The position numbers were made by a program, and so were the translations under genes. Source: Psoroptes ovis (Eukaryota; Arthropoda; Arachnida; Sarcoptiformes; Psoroptidae). Taken from it: DNA of 64,000 bases. Every line of letters begins with the position of its first letter. The first letter of the stretch is position 1. The notes under the pieces are model-generated. The model was not told the DNA's origin. It did no database searches and saw only the letters and a list, made by a program, of their open reading frames with translations. Location of the stretch: contig PQWQ01000009.1 in NCBI GenBank assembly GCA_002943765.1, positions 496,001 through 560,000 of the forward strand. Direction: 5' to 3'. Below are positions 30,501-43,792 of the stretch, piece after piece.

Positions 30501-33500
30501 GTCTATGGCATTAATGGACAATAATCATCAATGGTAATCATTTATTGAAAGTAAATTTTAGACAAGGGAAAATTCATTGCCGAAAATGATGATATGACAA
30601 GACATTGGTTACACCAAACAACTGGCGCAGAGAGAGAGAGAATGATTACATTCAACGATGTTGTTAAAGATAATCATTGAAATTTTTGTTGAAGAAAGAA
30701 AAACATCCGATTGCTTGATATTATCATCATCATCAACATCATCAACAAACAGCTTGATTAACATTTAAGCAAGGTCGATCAAAGTAAAGAAGAAAAAGAA
30801 GGCGGAAAATTAATGAAAAAAAAAAGATTTAATGAAATACGTGGTATTATCAACATGTGTGTATTTTCAAATATGAAATGATTTTTTGGAAAAACCTGTG
30901 ATAAATAAAAAATATTTCATATTTGATCAAATAATAATTCAAGCAATAATCAACCAGTTTTATATCAATTAATTGAAAAATAAATGAATGAACCTCATTA
31001 ATTAGGATAAACTTCAAGAAAAAGAAATCATCAAAGTCAATGAACATTTTTGACAGCGAAATACATGAATTCAAACGAATTCGTATTATGAAAAATTCAA
31101 ACTATTCGATATGATATTCAATACGAATTCAATCGCCCAACCAATGACCAAGAAAAAAAAAGGCTCATCTTTCATATTGTTCATAGCGATTCATATGTCA
31201 TATTTTTATTAAAAATTAATGGATCATCATCCTACAAATTCCAGTCGTGAATTTGAATAACGAGAAAGAAAAAAATTTCAAACAATTTCATTGAATTATG
31301 AATTGTGAACATTTTTTTTTTCAACACAAAGAATTCAATGGAATTTCATTGAAATTTTAATATTTGTGAAACGAAAAAAATTCCAATTTTTCTCATAATC
31401 TCACGAATAAATATGATTATCATTTGATATTATTATCATTTATGAATGAATTGTAATTTGATATGAATTATACGGTATTATTTATTATCATTAGTTATCA
31501 AGACATCAAAAAAATGGTAGACAAGCAACACAAACAAAGACTAGATAACGAATATGTTTTTATTTTTGCTAACATTAATACAAACACAAACACAAACGCA
31601 AAAAAAAACAAAAATTCATTATTAAATTTTCCAAGGGTACCAAATTTCAGAGGCTATTCTATGTATCTATGAATGTACGAAAAACTTTAGGGAAAAATTC
31701 GAAATGAAAAATCCCATATTTTCATCGTTGAATTTGTAGCAAAACGAACGAAACAAACAAACTTTGAATTTGTGTTAATTTACTTTGGCCTCCCCTTTTT
31801 TGGATCGTTGGATTTTTTTTTTGTATTTAGGTTCACATATTTTCATACATGAAAATATACGACAAATTCAAACTAAAAAAACAACCAAATACGGACACAA
31901 ACAAAATGATAATAATAATAATAATCATAATCAGAGTTTACAATCCGAAATAATGATCATCATTGATGATGAAAAAATAAATAGTAGATACATGTGTGTG
32001 TGTGTGTGTGTGTGTGCATGCACACATACACACATATATATTACAAGAATGAAATAAAACTGAAAAACCTTCGGTGAAAAAAAACCCTATGTTTGTATAA
32101 AACAAATAATGATACTAATAACAATAATAATAATAATAATGATCAACAAACAAATAAATGAATGAACGAACGAACGAACAAACGATAATAATGATTATAA
32201 TATGAAAAACTTTTTATACTATTTTTGTACTAAATTTTTATACTAAATTAACAAAAAATAATAATAATAACACAAATAATAACAAGTGAAATGATAATAA
32301 TGAAATTTTTATTTTATTTTTTTTTTCATTTTTACTTTCATTTTTGTCATAATCCAACATCATAATTATTGTCATTAATATATTTTTGTTCGTTACTATT
32401 TTCTCAAACAAAACATAAATGTAACGAAATATATTCGACTATACAAACATACCAACACACTCGAATAGTCCAATGAATTAGGCAGTAAAAAAAATTGGTC
32501 ATAGATTGATTAAAAAAAACAAGTGAAACATGATCATATAAATTAATGACCTAAAATGGGCACGCATTGAAAAATCCAACAATGGATACAAATGGATTCA
32601 TTTAAACTAATGTATAGACCTGAATTTTTAATTTGAACCTTTGTGAAATGGAAAAATTCGGGTTAAAATTTGAAAAATTTTGCAAAGAATTAATGAAATT
32701 TCAATGAAATTTCGATCAATTCATGGAATTAAATCCAAAATTCAATTAAATTTCAACAATAAGAGCAAGTAATCGCAACGATATACGATCAGACAATCAT
32801 TGATTGATTCACCTTAAAAATTCAAAGATCGAACAAAAGATTGGAAAAAAGCTTTTAAAAACCCTTTATTCTCATAGTTCTTTATTCAATAATAAATTAT
32901 GAAGAAAATAAAGAACAAAGATTGCTCGAATAAATCATATTTTATATGAAATAAAATGGAAAATGGAAATCAAATGGGAATTCCATGCATTCTATTGAAT
33001 TACAAGCAAATAACTACAAGCATAAAAACACCACTAATGAACCGATCGAATACAAACTATAATTAATCAACATTCAATGCTACTAATCAATTTTAACAAT
33101 CAAATACATCATACACATATCTGTGATGTAATTGAATGAATTTCAGCGTAAAATAAAACCAAATTAAACATGTAATAATTCATAATAATTGAATGAAAAA
33201 TTTTTTGAGCAGAGAATAAGGAATGAAGAAAAAAAATTCTTTGTCATTATTTTCAAGGCGACGCATAAATCATAAATCTTGAAAATAAATTCCCGAAAAT
33301 ATAGAAAAGATAAGAATATTCAAGGGTCTTATCTTTAAGAATATTTTCCTTTAATGAAGAAATTCATTTTTTCGGAACACTCAAAACTTAAGCAGCACAG
33401 AATTCTTAAGAATATTCAGATAGAGATTCAGCAAAAAAAAAAAAAAAAAATTCAACAAGAATTCATTTTGATTTTCAGAAATATTTTCAATCAAATGATA

Positions 33501-33869
33501 ATTATATGAAATTTCTGAAAAAAAACTCTTGAAATTTAAATGAGATTTTTCATGAAATTTTAATATTTTCTGAAATTTCGATGGAATGTCAATTCTTTTG
33601 TTCAAATATTTAATGAAATATTCATTGAATTTAAAATATTTTTAATTTTAAATTTCATTTATTCTTTATCTGGAGAGAAAAAATGAAAAATCATTAAATA
33701 TGATTTCTCAAATCAATGAAATTGTGAATTTTTATTCAAGAATTTCAATGAAATTAAATGAAATTGCATTAAGAAAAAAAACACGAATAGAAAAACAGAG
33801 ATATTGACGGTAAATTTGAATATATTTCGAGCGATTAAAATTCATCAATTTTAGATCGATGAATAATGT
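27574..33869. other. Gene-free AT-rich DNA
   Basis: No gene seen. There are poly-A runs near 27841-27855 and 27880-27899. (CAT)n is near 29094-29119 and (GAT)n near 29635-29653. A GT run lies at 31993-32016. Interleaved inverted repeats at 30454-30555 are listed separately. Confidence 0.45.
30454..30555. repeat. Two interleaved inverted repeats
   Basis: AATGATTACCAT (30454-30465) pairs perfectly with ATGGTAATCATT (30531-30542). TTTACTTTC (30483-30491) pairs with GAAAGTAAA (30547-30555). The order A-B-A'-B' means a transcript could form either stem or a pseudoknot. It may be chance in AT-rich DNA, although a 12-bp perfect arm is long. Confidence 0.5.
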
Positions 33870-33928
33870 ATTTTTGAACAATTCGTTTTGCTTTCACTAA
33901 GTGTTAGCAACACGAATTATTCAAAAAT
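33870..33928. ncRNA. Pre-miRNA-like hairpin (candidate)
   Basis: The arms at 33870-33892 and 33906-33928 are complementary over 23 bp with only two mismatches. The first 13 bases of the left arm are ATTTTTGAACAAT and the right arm ends ATTATTCAAAAAT. The 13-nt loop itself contains CACT/AGTG. Total length (59 nt), stem length and loop size suit a microRNA precursor. Neither arm matches a conserved arthropod miRNA I can recall. A tiny fold-back transposon remnant is the main alternative, and the transcribed strand is unknown. Confidence 0.35.
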
Positions 33929-36250
33929 CAGCAGAGAATTAAAATAAAGCATCGAGGGTGCTAATTCTAGGATTTTTTTTCGAAAAATTTTCAAAATTTT
34001 TCCAAAATTTCAGAAATTTCAAATTTCAAAAAAATTTAAATCCAGGGAATTTTGAAATTTCGGAGCAAAAAAATTCCTGAAACAACGAGACATTACTATG
34101 AATTGTTATTCACATGCGAATATCATGCATCTAATGCTCGCAATTCACAAATGCAAATGCATTTACACTTTGAATAAACTTGTGATAATTTTCACCATTT
34201 GAATGTATTCAAATAAAATCATTTTCAAAAAACAAAAAAACATTGCACCACACTCAATCACCCACACATTCATTCATTTAATAAATATTTCATTCGTAAC
34301 AAACATTGAAAAGTAATGTAAAGAGACACAAAATGAACATGAAATGATTCCAACACATCAAACAACAATATTTTATGTCTGTTTTTGTGTTCGCGTTTGT
34401 TTGTTTCATAACATTTTAATCAAAATGACTAATTAATTAATTAATTAATAGAAATAATTACAAGTTTTCATTTTCATTTTGAAATTGGAAATAATAATAA
34501 TAATAAAATGGTAACAAAATGAAATGTATACTTTTTATAAATGAAAGAAAAAGGAATAATTTAATTATTTCATTTCGGTTGTACCAAAAAAACACATTTG
34601 ATTCTGGTAATATATATTTTTGGTTCAATATCACACATACATATGGTACATTCATTTTCTTTTTTTCCTTCTTTGAACACATTTGTCATTTGAATCTCTA
34701 GGAATAATAATCCAAGGTGTCAATCAGTATATCATGATGAAGCATGGAATTCAAATGCAAAGATGCATAACAAATTTCATATTAAAATGCTTACGGATAA
34801 TAGATTAGAATCGATGGGAAAAATTGACATCTTTTGCATTATTTTCGTATTTCTGTCAAAAGTCAATTCATTTTTTTTCTCGCTGGAAACAAATGAAAGA
34901 CAGAAATATCAAAAGAAATTCAGAATATTCTACTGTACATTTTACCGCAGAAAGTCAAAGAAAAAATCAAAAATATGATTGAAATTGGAATTATTATCAT
35001 TATTATTTCAGTGACTAGCAAATGACAAATGCATTTTTTTTTTTTTTTGGTCGATGTTATTTCGTGTATTAGCATGTATTTGTCACATGTTCAATCAATG
35101 AATCGATGAACATTTTTACATTTATCTTATTTTCTTATTTCAAAGAATTCAATAATGTTGGTACAAGGTTTCTTCTATTCATTATTTTTGAATTATAATA
35201 ATAATAATTTTTCTGAATCAATATTATCACTATTATTCTGACAATTTCATGTCAAAACAAATATTAAAAAAAAAAAAAATGAGATCAAATTTGAGCAAAT
35301 AAGAAATTGGGAAACGAAAAATGAATAATAACAACTAATACATTGTTGAAATTCGAAGAAAATATATTGAAAATGTAAATAATTGCAAATCAAAATTGAA
35401 ATCTTCAGATAATGATAACAGAGAATATTTGTTTTTCTATGGAAAAATTCAAAATTCTTGGAATTCATTTTGAAATTCTGTTTAAATTCAAAATACAAAT
35501 CCAAACTTCATTTCAATTCTAATTCAAAAATATAATGAATATAATAATTATTATCGATATTATGGTCATAGCTAGTGGGTTTACCATTGCATGTTCCTCT
35601 AAGGATATTTTATTTCATCAAAATATTTTTAAAATAATCAAAAGAAAATGATTATAATAACAATAATAAATTGTTGTTAAGGAATATACATCTTTCTTCT
35701 TCAAAGGATTTTCTATTAAAAATTTTCTAATGAAAATTTTCCATAGGGAAATGTATATATATTTGTTTGAGAAAAGCTTTTGTGTTGTATCATCATCATC
35801 ATCATCATTATTATTCATTATTTTTTCGATATTATTTCTCGTTATTATTATTTTTATTATCATTTATTACAATCATTATTATTATTTTTATTATAATACA
35901 TCTATTACACCGAAAAAAAAGCCTAAGGGCCATATTTTTTTTTGCTGTTGTCTCATTGGTATTATTTTTCGTACAAACAAAATAGGTGGTGATAATAAAA
36001 AAAATTGGAAAAACAAAATTATGGAAAATTTCTTTTTTTTAGATAAAATTTTCACTTTCATTTATTTATATACCGATTTATTTTATGATTACAATTACAT
36101 CATACATGTGCAATCACTAATATTGAATTAGGTTATTTTGAAAATAAACACAAATCGCCAACAACTATTAAGCCTAAAAGCATCTAATAATATGGTCAAG
36201 GGACTTGTGAATCAAGATATGATATTTCGTCAAAAAAAAAAAAAATTCAG
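33929..36250. other. Gene-free AT-rich DNA
   Basis: No gene supported. It contains (TTAA)n near 34430-34450 and poly-T near 35033-35048. (CAT)n is near 35790-35808. A 133-codon frame at 35730-36131 is almost wholly Phe/Ile/Tyr from AT repeats and is rejected. Confidence 0.45.
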
Positions 36251-36357
36251 AGAAAATTACACTTAGGGTGTCATTTTGTGTATACTTCCAAGACCTAGCC
36301 CAATGAGGCTCTAGTATACACGTACAAAGACACACAAAGTCCTAGCTAGAAAATTAC
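36251..36357. mobile_element. Possible small insertion with 10-bp flanking direct repeat
   Basis: AGAAAATTAC occurs at 36251-36260 and again at 36348-36357, bounding 87 bp of more complex DNA. Inside, GTGTATACT (36278-36286) and AGTATACAC (36313-36321) are perfect inverted repeats around a CCTAGCC..GGCTCTAG core. It resembles a miniature transposon or a small hairpin element with a target duplication. The ends are not convincingly inverted, so the class is open. Confidence 0.35.
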
Positions 36358-38608
36358 TGAACATCACACAACCAAATCACACAAACAATCACTGCTGGAG
36401 CAGTTCCATGAAATGAAATTTAATTAAAAATTTTTAATTAACCATTTTTTTGTTGGTTATTATCACACAAACAAACTCAGACAAATAGATAATTTGTTTT
36501 AAAAATAAATCAATAAATAATTGATACAATAATTCTTAAGCTATTACAAAGAGATAGAGATTATTTAATTTTGAAAAATAATAATAGAAAATTCAATACC
36601 AAAAAAAAAAAAAAAAAAAGATTCAAAGATGTTATTACCATCATTATTTTGACGATAGCATTATTTTCACAGTTGCGAAATATAAAAATTCATTCGACAA
36701 AGTAAAATAGCCTCAAGTAAAAACAGATCGAAAAAGATGGAGAAAAAATAAAATAAATTGAAAAAATTTGAAAAAAATAATAATAATAAACGATAAATGA
36801 TGATAGATGATGGAATGAAAATTCCATCATCATCATCATCATCATTATATCAGTCATTTATTTTCATTCAATGATAATAACATCTACAGAAAATCTACGG
36901 AAAAAAAATAAAAAAAAATAAAGAACATATCGAGATATCAATCGATCATTATCTCGGAATAAAAAAAACAGACATTGCTAATATTGATTTTTCAATGATT
37001 ATAACTTTTGATACGAAATGTTTGAAATTCAAAATTCACACAGAAAAATTCAATTGAATTTCAATTTTCAATTTGAAAGAATTGAAAAAGAAGAATGAAT
37101 GAATTGAAATAAAATGAAAATATCTATTCCTATTGTATTTCGATACAAAAGAATCGAAAAATTTTTAAATAAATGTACGAAAATTTGAAACAAATAGTAT
37201 TGAATTCCTTATGGGAATAATGACATTTCTTCTTCTTCTTCTTCTTCATCATCTTCATCTTTGCTCTTTGTATTCTTCAATTATTTATCTGGTTGCATTC
37301 AAATACAAACAAATACAAACACAAACGCATACGAATCTAAGATGAAACAACATTGCAAACCTTGGAAATTATAAAAAACAAAACAACGAAATGAAAAATC
37401 AAACAAATAAATAAATGTATACACACAAAAACCGGCCAAAACACAGCAAAATAAATACATGGAATAAATGTACCAATGGTCCTTCTTGAATAATAATAAA
37501 AAAGAATAGACAAGTAGAAAATTGAAAATTCAAACATTGAATGAAACATGGAAAAACGAAAACAAAAAATATATCAAATGACTAATGCATCTTTATTGGT
37601 TTGGTTTTTGGGTTTGTGTGCTGGGATGTTTGGTGTGTTCGGCTGCATGTTCGGCTGATATTTGATATAAATATTTTGTCACAAATTCAATTTCGATCAT
37701 TTTAATGATTTGAGGAGAAGAAAAATACCCGAAAAAAATACATTATTTTCTACTTTTCTTTATTTTATTTTTGATATTATTTCAATTATTTTCAATGGTG
37801 TTTCATTTAATAGCTTGTTTATTTTTATTTTCATTTATTTATATTTTCGAGTCGTTGTTTGAAGGTTATAATTGTTATTTTTCCAATTTTTTTTTTGCCG
37901 AATGCTTTCGGTTTCTATTTTGATTGGCTGGATGGCTAACAGCCTGACTGGACCAGAGAGAGACCATATAAAAATCATTAAATTGATTGAAAATTGAATT
38001 CTTTTTGATCGAGTAGCAAAGAATGAGAAGAGAAAATGTAGAAAATTATTATCATCAAATTATAACAACCACAGTTTTTTTATGATTATTATTATTATTA
38101 CTATGATGATGATGATGTAATAATACTAATAATGATCATCATATAATAATAAATTGACCACAATTTCATCATTATTTCAGTGTAATTTTTTTTTCAAAGA
38201 AGCGGTATGGATCAAATCCTTGAAATCTTTGAAACCCGGTTCATTCATTGGGCCTAAGTTGGGTGTTGCAATGAAGCCAATGGGAAACTCAATGAGAAAT
38301 TCAATGCAAAAAAAAAAAAAAAAATCAATGCAAATTCACGAACGATGAAACTCAACGGAATTTAATTGAAACTCTTTTTAAAATTCTTATGTGTGAATAA
38401 AAACAATGAAAACAGCATAATAAATCTGAATAAATATTCATTTTGGAAAAACAAAAAAATAAATTCCAAGAATGACACGAATCAAAATAAGAAAAAACAA
38501 AACAAAACACCATTTTTACGAAAGAAAAACAAAACAAAACAAAACATCCGTCCAATCATTGTTTTGGCAGAATACAAATTTGAATATTGAATTCTCATAA
38601 TGAAAATA
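36358..38608. other. Gene-free AT-rich DNA
   Basis: It holds (CAT)n near 36826-36845, (TTC)n near 37230-37247 and (ATG)n near 38104-38117. A more complex patch at about 38195-38310 gives a 64-codon frame (contains KPGSFIGPKLGVAMKPMG) that I do not recognise. No splice context supports it. Confidence 0.4.
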
Positions 38609-38732
38609 CAGGGTTCAAAAGTTTCAATTCGTAGTTTTAAAATTAGATTTCGTAATTTTACGATGTGAAATTCAATTTTAAAACTACGAAAATCAACTTT
38701 AAAACTTTGGATAAAAACTTGAAACCCTTTGA
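38609..38732. mobile_element. Fold-back (MITE-like) element
   Basis: The ends CAGGGTTCAAAAG and CTTGAAACCCTTTGA are imperfect inverted repeats, and a TA lies directly outside each (38607-38608, 38733-38734). Inner arms CGTAGTTTTAAAATT (38630-38644) and AATTTTAAAACTACG (38674-38688) are perfect 15-bp complements. The 29-nt centre contains CGTA-ATTT-TACG (38651-38662). The structure suggests a non-autonomous transposon inserted at TA. No coding capacity. Confidence 0.55.
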
Positions 38733-38734
38733 TA

Positions 38735-39429
38735 AGAATATTCTATGAAATAACGAAACAAACAAACAAGACAAATTCATTCATTCATTCATTATTTATA
38801 CAATAAAAAAATATATCAAAGAACAATCTAATGGGAGCAACTTTATTATTATTTCACCAAGAAAAAAAAAATAATGATAATAATGCATTTTTAAAAATTG
38901 TGAATATATTCAAATGAAATTTTAATGCATTATTATTATTATTGTTATAATTGAAATTTTTGGATAATTGAAAATATTTTTGAATTATACACATGGTTCA
39001 TTGCTTGTTTAATCATCATCATGGCTTTATTCATTCATTCATTTCTTGAATGCAATGAATATTTATGTGAATTTTTATGAATGCACGTACACTTTGCACT
39101 CATACGTGTAAACAAACAAACGCACACACACACACCAACTGCTTGTGAATACAAACAAACAAACAAATCAAGCATAACAAAAATGTATTATTTTCAATTA
39201 TTAATTTTATTGAAAAAATTCAATTCAGTCAAGAATATTCTTTTCATTTCATTTTTTTTTTAGAAAATTTAATTCTTTTGTAATATCTTTTCATTCAAAT
39301 AATGAAAAAATTTTCAATTTTTTTTTGTTTATTCAAGGGTTTTTCTTTCATGTTGCATAGAAATTCAATGGAGATATTGAAATTCTATTGAAATTCCATT
39401 GAAATTCTATTGATATGCTATTATCATTA
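38735..39429. other. Gene-free AT-rich DNA
   Basis: Only simple sequence: (TTCA)n near 38776-38792, (ATT)n near 38929-38945 and a short CA run near 39122-39134. Confidence 0.45.
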
Positions 39430-39513
39430 TATTAGGTTGTCCGGAAAGTACTGGCCGATTTTCATGAACAACTCTATTGATTGAGCGCGATGAACTTTTC
39501 GGACAGCCAAATA
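39430..39513. mobile_element. 80-bp mariner-type MITE, copy 1
   Basis: The element is 39432-39511 between TA dinucleotides (39430-39431, 39512-39513). The left end TTAGGTTGTCCGGAAAGT is inverted, with some mismatches, at the right end as CTTTTCGGACAGCCAAA. TTAGGTTGTCC termini with TA duplication are characteristic of mariner transposons. It shares its first ~32 bp (to CCGATTTTC) and its exact length with the copy at 53.5 kb. No transposase. Confidence 0.8.
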
Positions 39514-42500
39514 TTTCTCGGGAAAATTTCAAACAAAAAAAAATTCTTTGCTTTTACAAATTTTTGAATGATAAACAATTTTTTTATTTCAAATTTTGCA
39601 AAATTTTTTTTAAATTTGCTACATCATTTCAAATGAAACGTTAGTTAAACAAAAGAAATGGTATTTTGTTCTTCTTTCTTGTATTTTCAATGGGAAATTG
39701 AAATTTTGAAAAATTTTAAAAAGAAAATTTTTCAAAATATTCAAAAGATTTGATTTTTTTTTTACATTCGATGTTCTATTTGTATTGAATAATATATTCA
39801 ATATATTTTCAAACATGTAAACATTGAAAAATGCTGAAATAAACATTGGAAAATAGACAGAATACACAAAGAAAAAATTTTCAAATTGTTTTTTCTGGCA
39901 AATTGTTTTTTTTTTCTTCTCAAATTAAACATTCATGTAACCAGTACATGTAAATATATTCAAAAATATACAAATATACAAAATGAAATGCATGCATTTT
40001 GCATTGACAAACATGTTCATCAACAAATATTTACCAATGTGATTTGAATTGATGATACAATTATTTTCCGAGATTTTCTGTTTCTTTTTTTTTAAATCAA
40101 TCACTTTTTAGTAATTTTAAAATTCGCAGTCTTTCAATTATTTTTGAAAAAAATTCAAATCAAATCAAAGTAAATTTGAATGGATTTGTTTCCCTTGTTT
40201 GTTGAAATTCAACAATGGAATTTCAGAAGCCAAACAATGGAAAAGAGACACTTGAATAATTTCCATTGAACACAATCAAAGAAAACGAAAACAGATGAAA
40301 GAAAATTCTGAAAAATGCTAAATTGGCATACAGAGAATTTGGGTTTTTCAAAAATAAAATGGAGCGATGATTTTGAATTCAGACAAGTAAATAAATAAAA
40401 AGTTTCATTCAATGAAATCTTTTAAAACTTGGATCTATGCTATGCATTCATTTTGATCATGGCGTATCATAGATAATCATTCAATCAATCAATCAAACAC
40501 ACAAGCAAATAAAATGGTAAAAAGAAAGAAATATAAAAAATCCCACATACCTTTTCAAGGAAAAATTTTTTTGAAGAATTTCCTTTGGGTATTATTTTTC
40601 TTCGAAGATTATTCTTCAAAAAAAATTTATCTTCAAGAGTATCTTCAAGTGTTTTGTTGAAAAAAAATCACAAAATTCTGAAATTTATATATATTATTTC
40701 ATATATATTCAATATTCATTTACATATGAAAATAAACGAACAAATAAAGAGATAAATCTTTTGCAAAATATTTGTTCAAAAAAAATATCTTTATCGATAT
40801 TTCTTCAGATGATGATGATGTTTATTTTCAAGAGAAATCGGTGCTTACTAAGGTCCTTATACGTTGATAAGAAAAAAAAAATATTCCAAGTGTAAACAAA
40901 CAAACAAACAAATAAAAAGTTTCAGTTTTCTGAATGATTCATTCAATTCATTTTGTTTATATGTACGCAAAATAAAAAATGATATTTACGTTGATAATAA
41001 TAATAATAACAGCAGAATACACATAAGAATTTGAAAATGTTCAAATAATCTCAATGAATATTTGGAATTTTCACTAATATTTTTGCACTAAAATTTTACT
41101 TGCTTTTGTAATTTGAATTTTAGTGAATTTTTGAAAATATTTAACAGAAAAAATTTAGCAGTATTTGTACGGCGAACACAAAGGAAATTGGTTGTAGTTG
41201 TCGCTGATGATGATTATGGATAACGATGATGATAGTCGATGACAAAAAACTAAAGAAAAATATGAACATTTAAATAAATATTAAATTAAAAATTAAATTA
41301 TTAAAAATTTCAAAAATAACATCGATTATAATAATAATATTGGCTTCGATTCTATTTGATTCTAATAATTCAATATCATTATTATTATTATTATCATTGA
41401 ATTTTTCTTGGGTTATGATCGATATTTTTTTTATTTTATATTTTTACTATTTTTTTTCTTTTTTATTTTTCATCGATCGATTGTTGATGATGATTCAGCG
41501 ATTTCAATTCTTCTTTATTTTTTTTTTATTTCATCTTCAATTTCAACTTTGATCATCAATTTTCTTTTCTTTTATTTCAGTGCGAAAAAATACGCCCAAC
41601 ATTTTATTGTGAGTTTTATATCTGTTTTTGGATTTATTGAAAATGAAAATGGAAAAAAAATTAGTTTTATTATATTATTTCAAATCATATGCATTTTTTT
41701 CTATTATTGTATTTTTGTATATTTTGCCGAAAATGTATCACAAATCGACAAACAAACAAAGATGAAAAGATGAATGAATAAATAAATATACTCACATGAG
41801 AAACTCATTGACTAGATGTTGAATGCTCAGAATGTTCAATGTCAATATTATGTTTTTATATTAATGAATTTTTTTTTTAAATAATAATTTCCGATTATTG
41901 AGATGATATCAGAATATCGTTTAATGAATTAAAATCATAATGAAACAAAATAGAATCAATTATTTCAATTCATTTATTGGTGAAAATTTTTATTATTTAT
42001 GTCAATTAATTGATCGATCAATTTCAATTTGATTTATATCGGAAATCGATTATCATTATCGAATGGTGAAATGAAAATTGAATTTTTTTTTTCAATTTCA
42101 TTTCATTTCACCAGATGAAAATTGAAAATAAAATCAATAAAATTCTTCGTAAATTTCTCGATATTCGTCTTTGTACAAAAAAACAAAAACAGTATACTTT
42201 GAAATTGTTTGCTTATTGATTAAACTAAATGACTAAATTGGAAAAATTTGAACGAAGGAATATAAATGAATGAATGAATGAAACCACACTAAATCAATCT
42301 GTGTTCGTGTCGCTTTATAAGTTTATGAGCGAAATCATTGAAAAATCGATACAAATTAATCAATAATTTATATCAAAGAAAATAAATGAATAAATAAATC
42401 ACAAAATGTGTCACAAGTTTTCAAAGTTGTTCGATTCATTAATTCATTCAATTGACAAATACCAAAAAAATATAAAACTGAAAATTTCAAATAAATTGAT

Positions 42501-43221
42501 TCATTTATTTCTTCTCAATCAAACAGAATCAATGTTTTAATGGGAAAAAAAGAGCACACATTGAAAAATGAGTGATTTGATGATTTGTCGCTTGTTGAAG
42601 CTCAATGTTTTCAATTGATATTTCTGGAAATTGTATATAATTGTATCAATTAGTTTGATTAATCAGTATTTGATATCGATGAATGAAGACACACAATATA
42701 AACAACAAAATGTACAAAAATGATAATCATTTTATGATAACAATTTTCAATATTTTCATGCTTTGTTATTGTTTTAGATTTCAATATTTAATACGAATGA
42801 ATAACGATCAACAAATTCAATTGATTAAACTTGTTATACGTGTTTTCTTTATGTTTCATTTGTTTTCATCATACACTTTATATACCATCATTTGATGATC
42901 ATCATCATCATCATCATCATCATCGTTGTTATTGCTGTTGTTGTTGTAGTTGTTCATTTATAAATCCAATGAATTAGTCAAGATATATTTTGTCTTTGAT
43001 TCATTTCTCGTCAATGTATTCATACACATTTATACACGCACACATGCACATATATGCATCAAATCAATGGTAATTGGATGACCAAACAAGTTTTTCATTT
43101 GTTTGAACGATCATTATTACTGCGACTAGTGAAATGAAGAAAATTATCTTCAATTTACTTTCATCAATATTTTTTCTTTGATTTTTTTTTAAATATTTGA
43201 AATCAAACAAACAATGTGCGT

Positions 43222-43260
<39 letters not shown>

Positions 43261-43792
43261 ACAAGATGCACAGACAAAATAAAAATTTTGAATTCAAATT
43301 CGATTTGAATGTATCGAAATCTATGTATATAAATGAACATATATATATGTGTATTTAGTTGTTTGAAAAAAAAGGATGTCTGTTTTCGATTTTCTTTCTA
43401 TTGTTGCTGCTGTTGTTTGTGTTTTCATTTTCATTCATTTTTCCTTTTGTTCAAATACACATGTGTATGCGTGTATATATATATGAATATGGGGAAAAAA
43501 TATATAAGCACAATGCATATACACATGTATGATGTATATGCATGCATGTGTATATGTGAAATGAATTTATGTGTCCAGATATTTGCCGCCAAATATATAT
43601 ATTTGTATAGATATGTGTATATATTATTTGAAAATGTTTGCATACATAGTTGTAGTAGCATGCTATTGTACTGATATTCATTCGTATACTTTTTCTGTCA
43701 ATGTATCTAGAAGTAGTGGTTCAGCTAATTGAATTAGACATTGACATGACACTTGAGGTAGCCGGTAGACAAGTCTTAAGATTGTTTGATCA
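39514..43792. other. Gene-free AT-rich DNA
   Basis: No gene seen. It holds (GAT)n near 40809-40820, (CAT)n at 42896-42925, a GT run at 43228-43252 and many TATATG words at 43.3-43.6 kb. A 121-codon frame at 41408-41773 is Phe/Ile-rich and rejected. Confidence 0.45.

Noticed and set aside
35730..36131. 133-codon plus-strand frame
   Set aside because: Almost entirely Phe/Ile/Tyr/Ser from AT-rich and CAT repeats; no protein character.
41408..41773. 121-codon plus-strand frame with hydrophobic composition
   Set aside because: Poly-T driven Phe/Ile runs, not membrane segments of a recognisable family.
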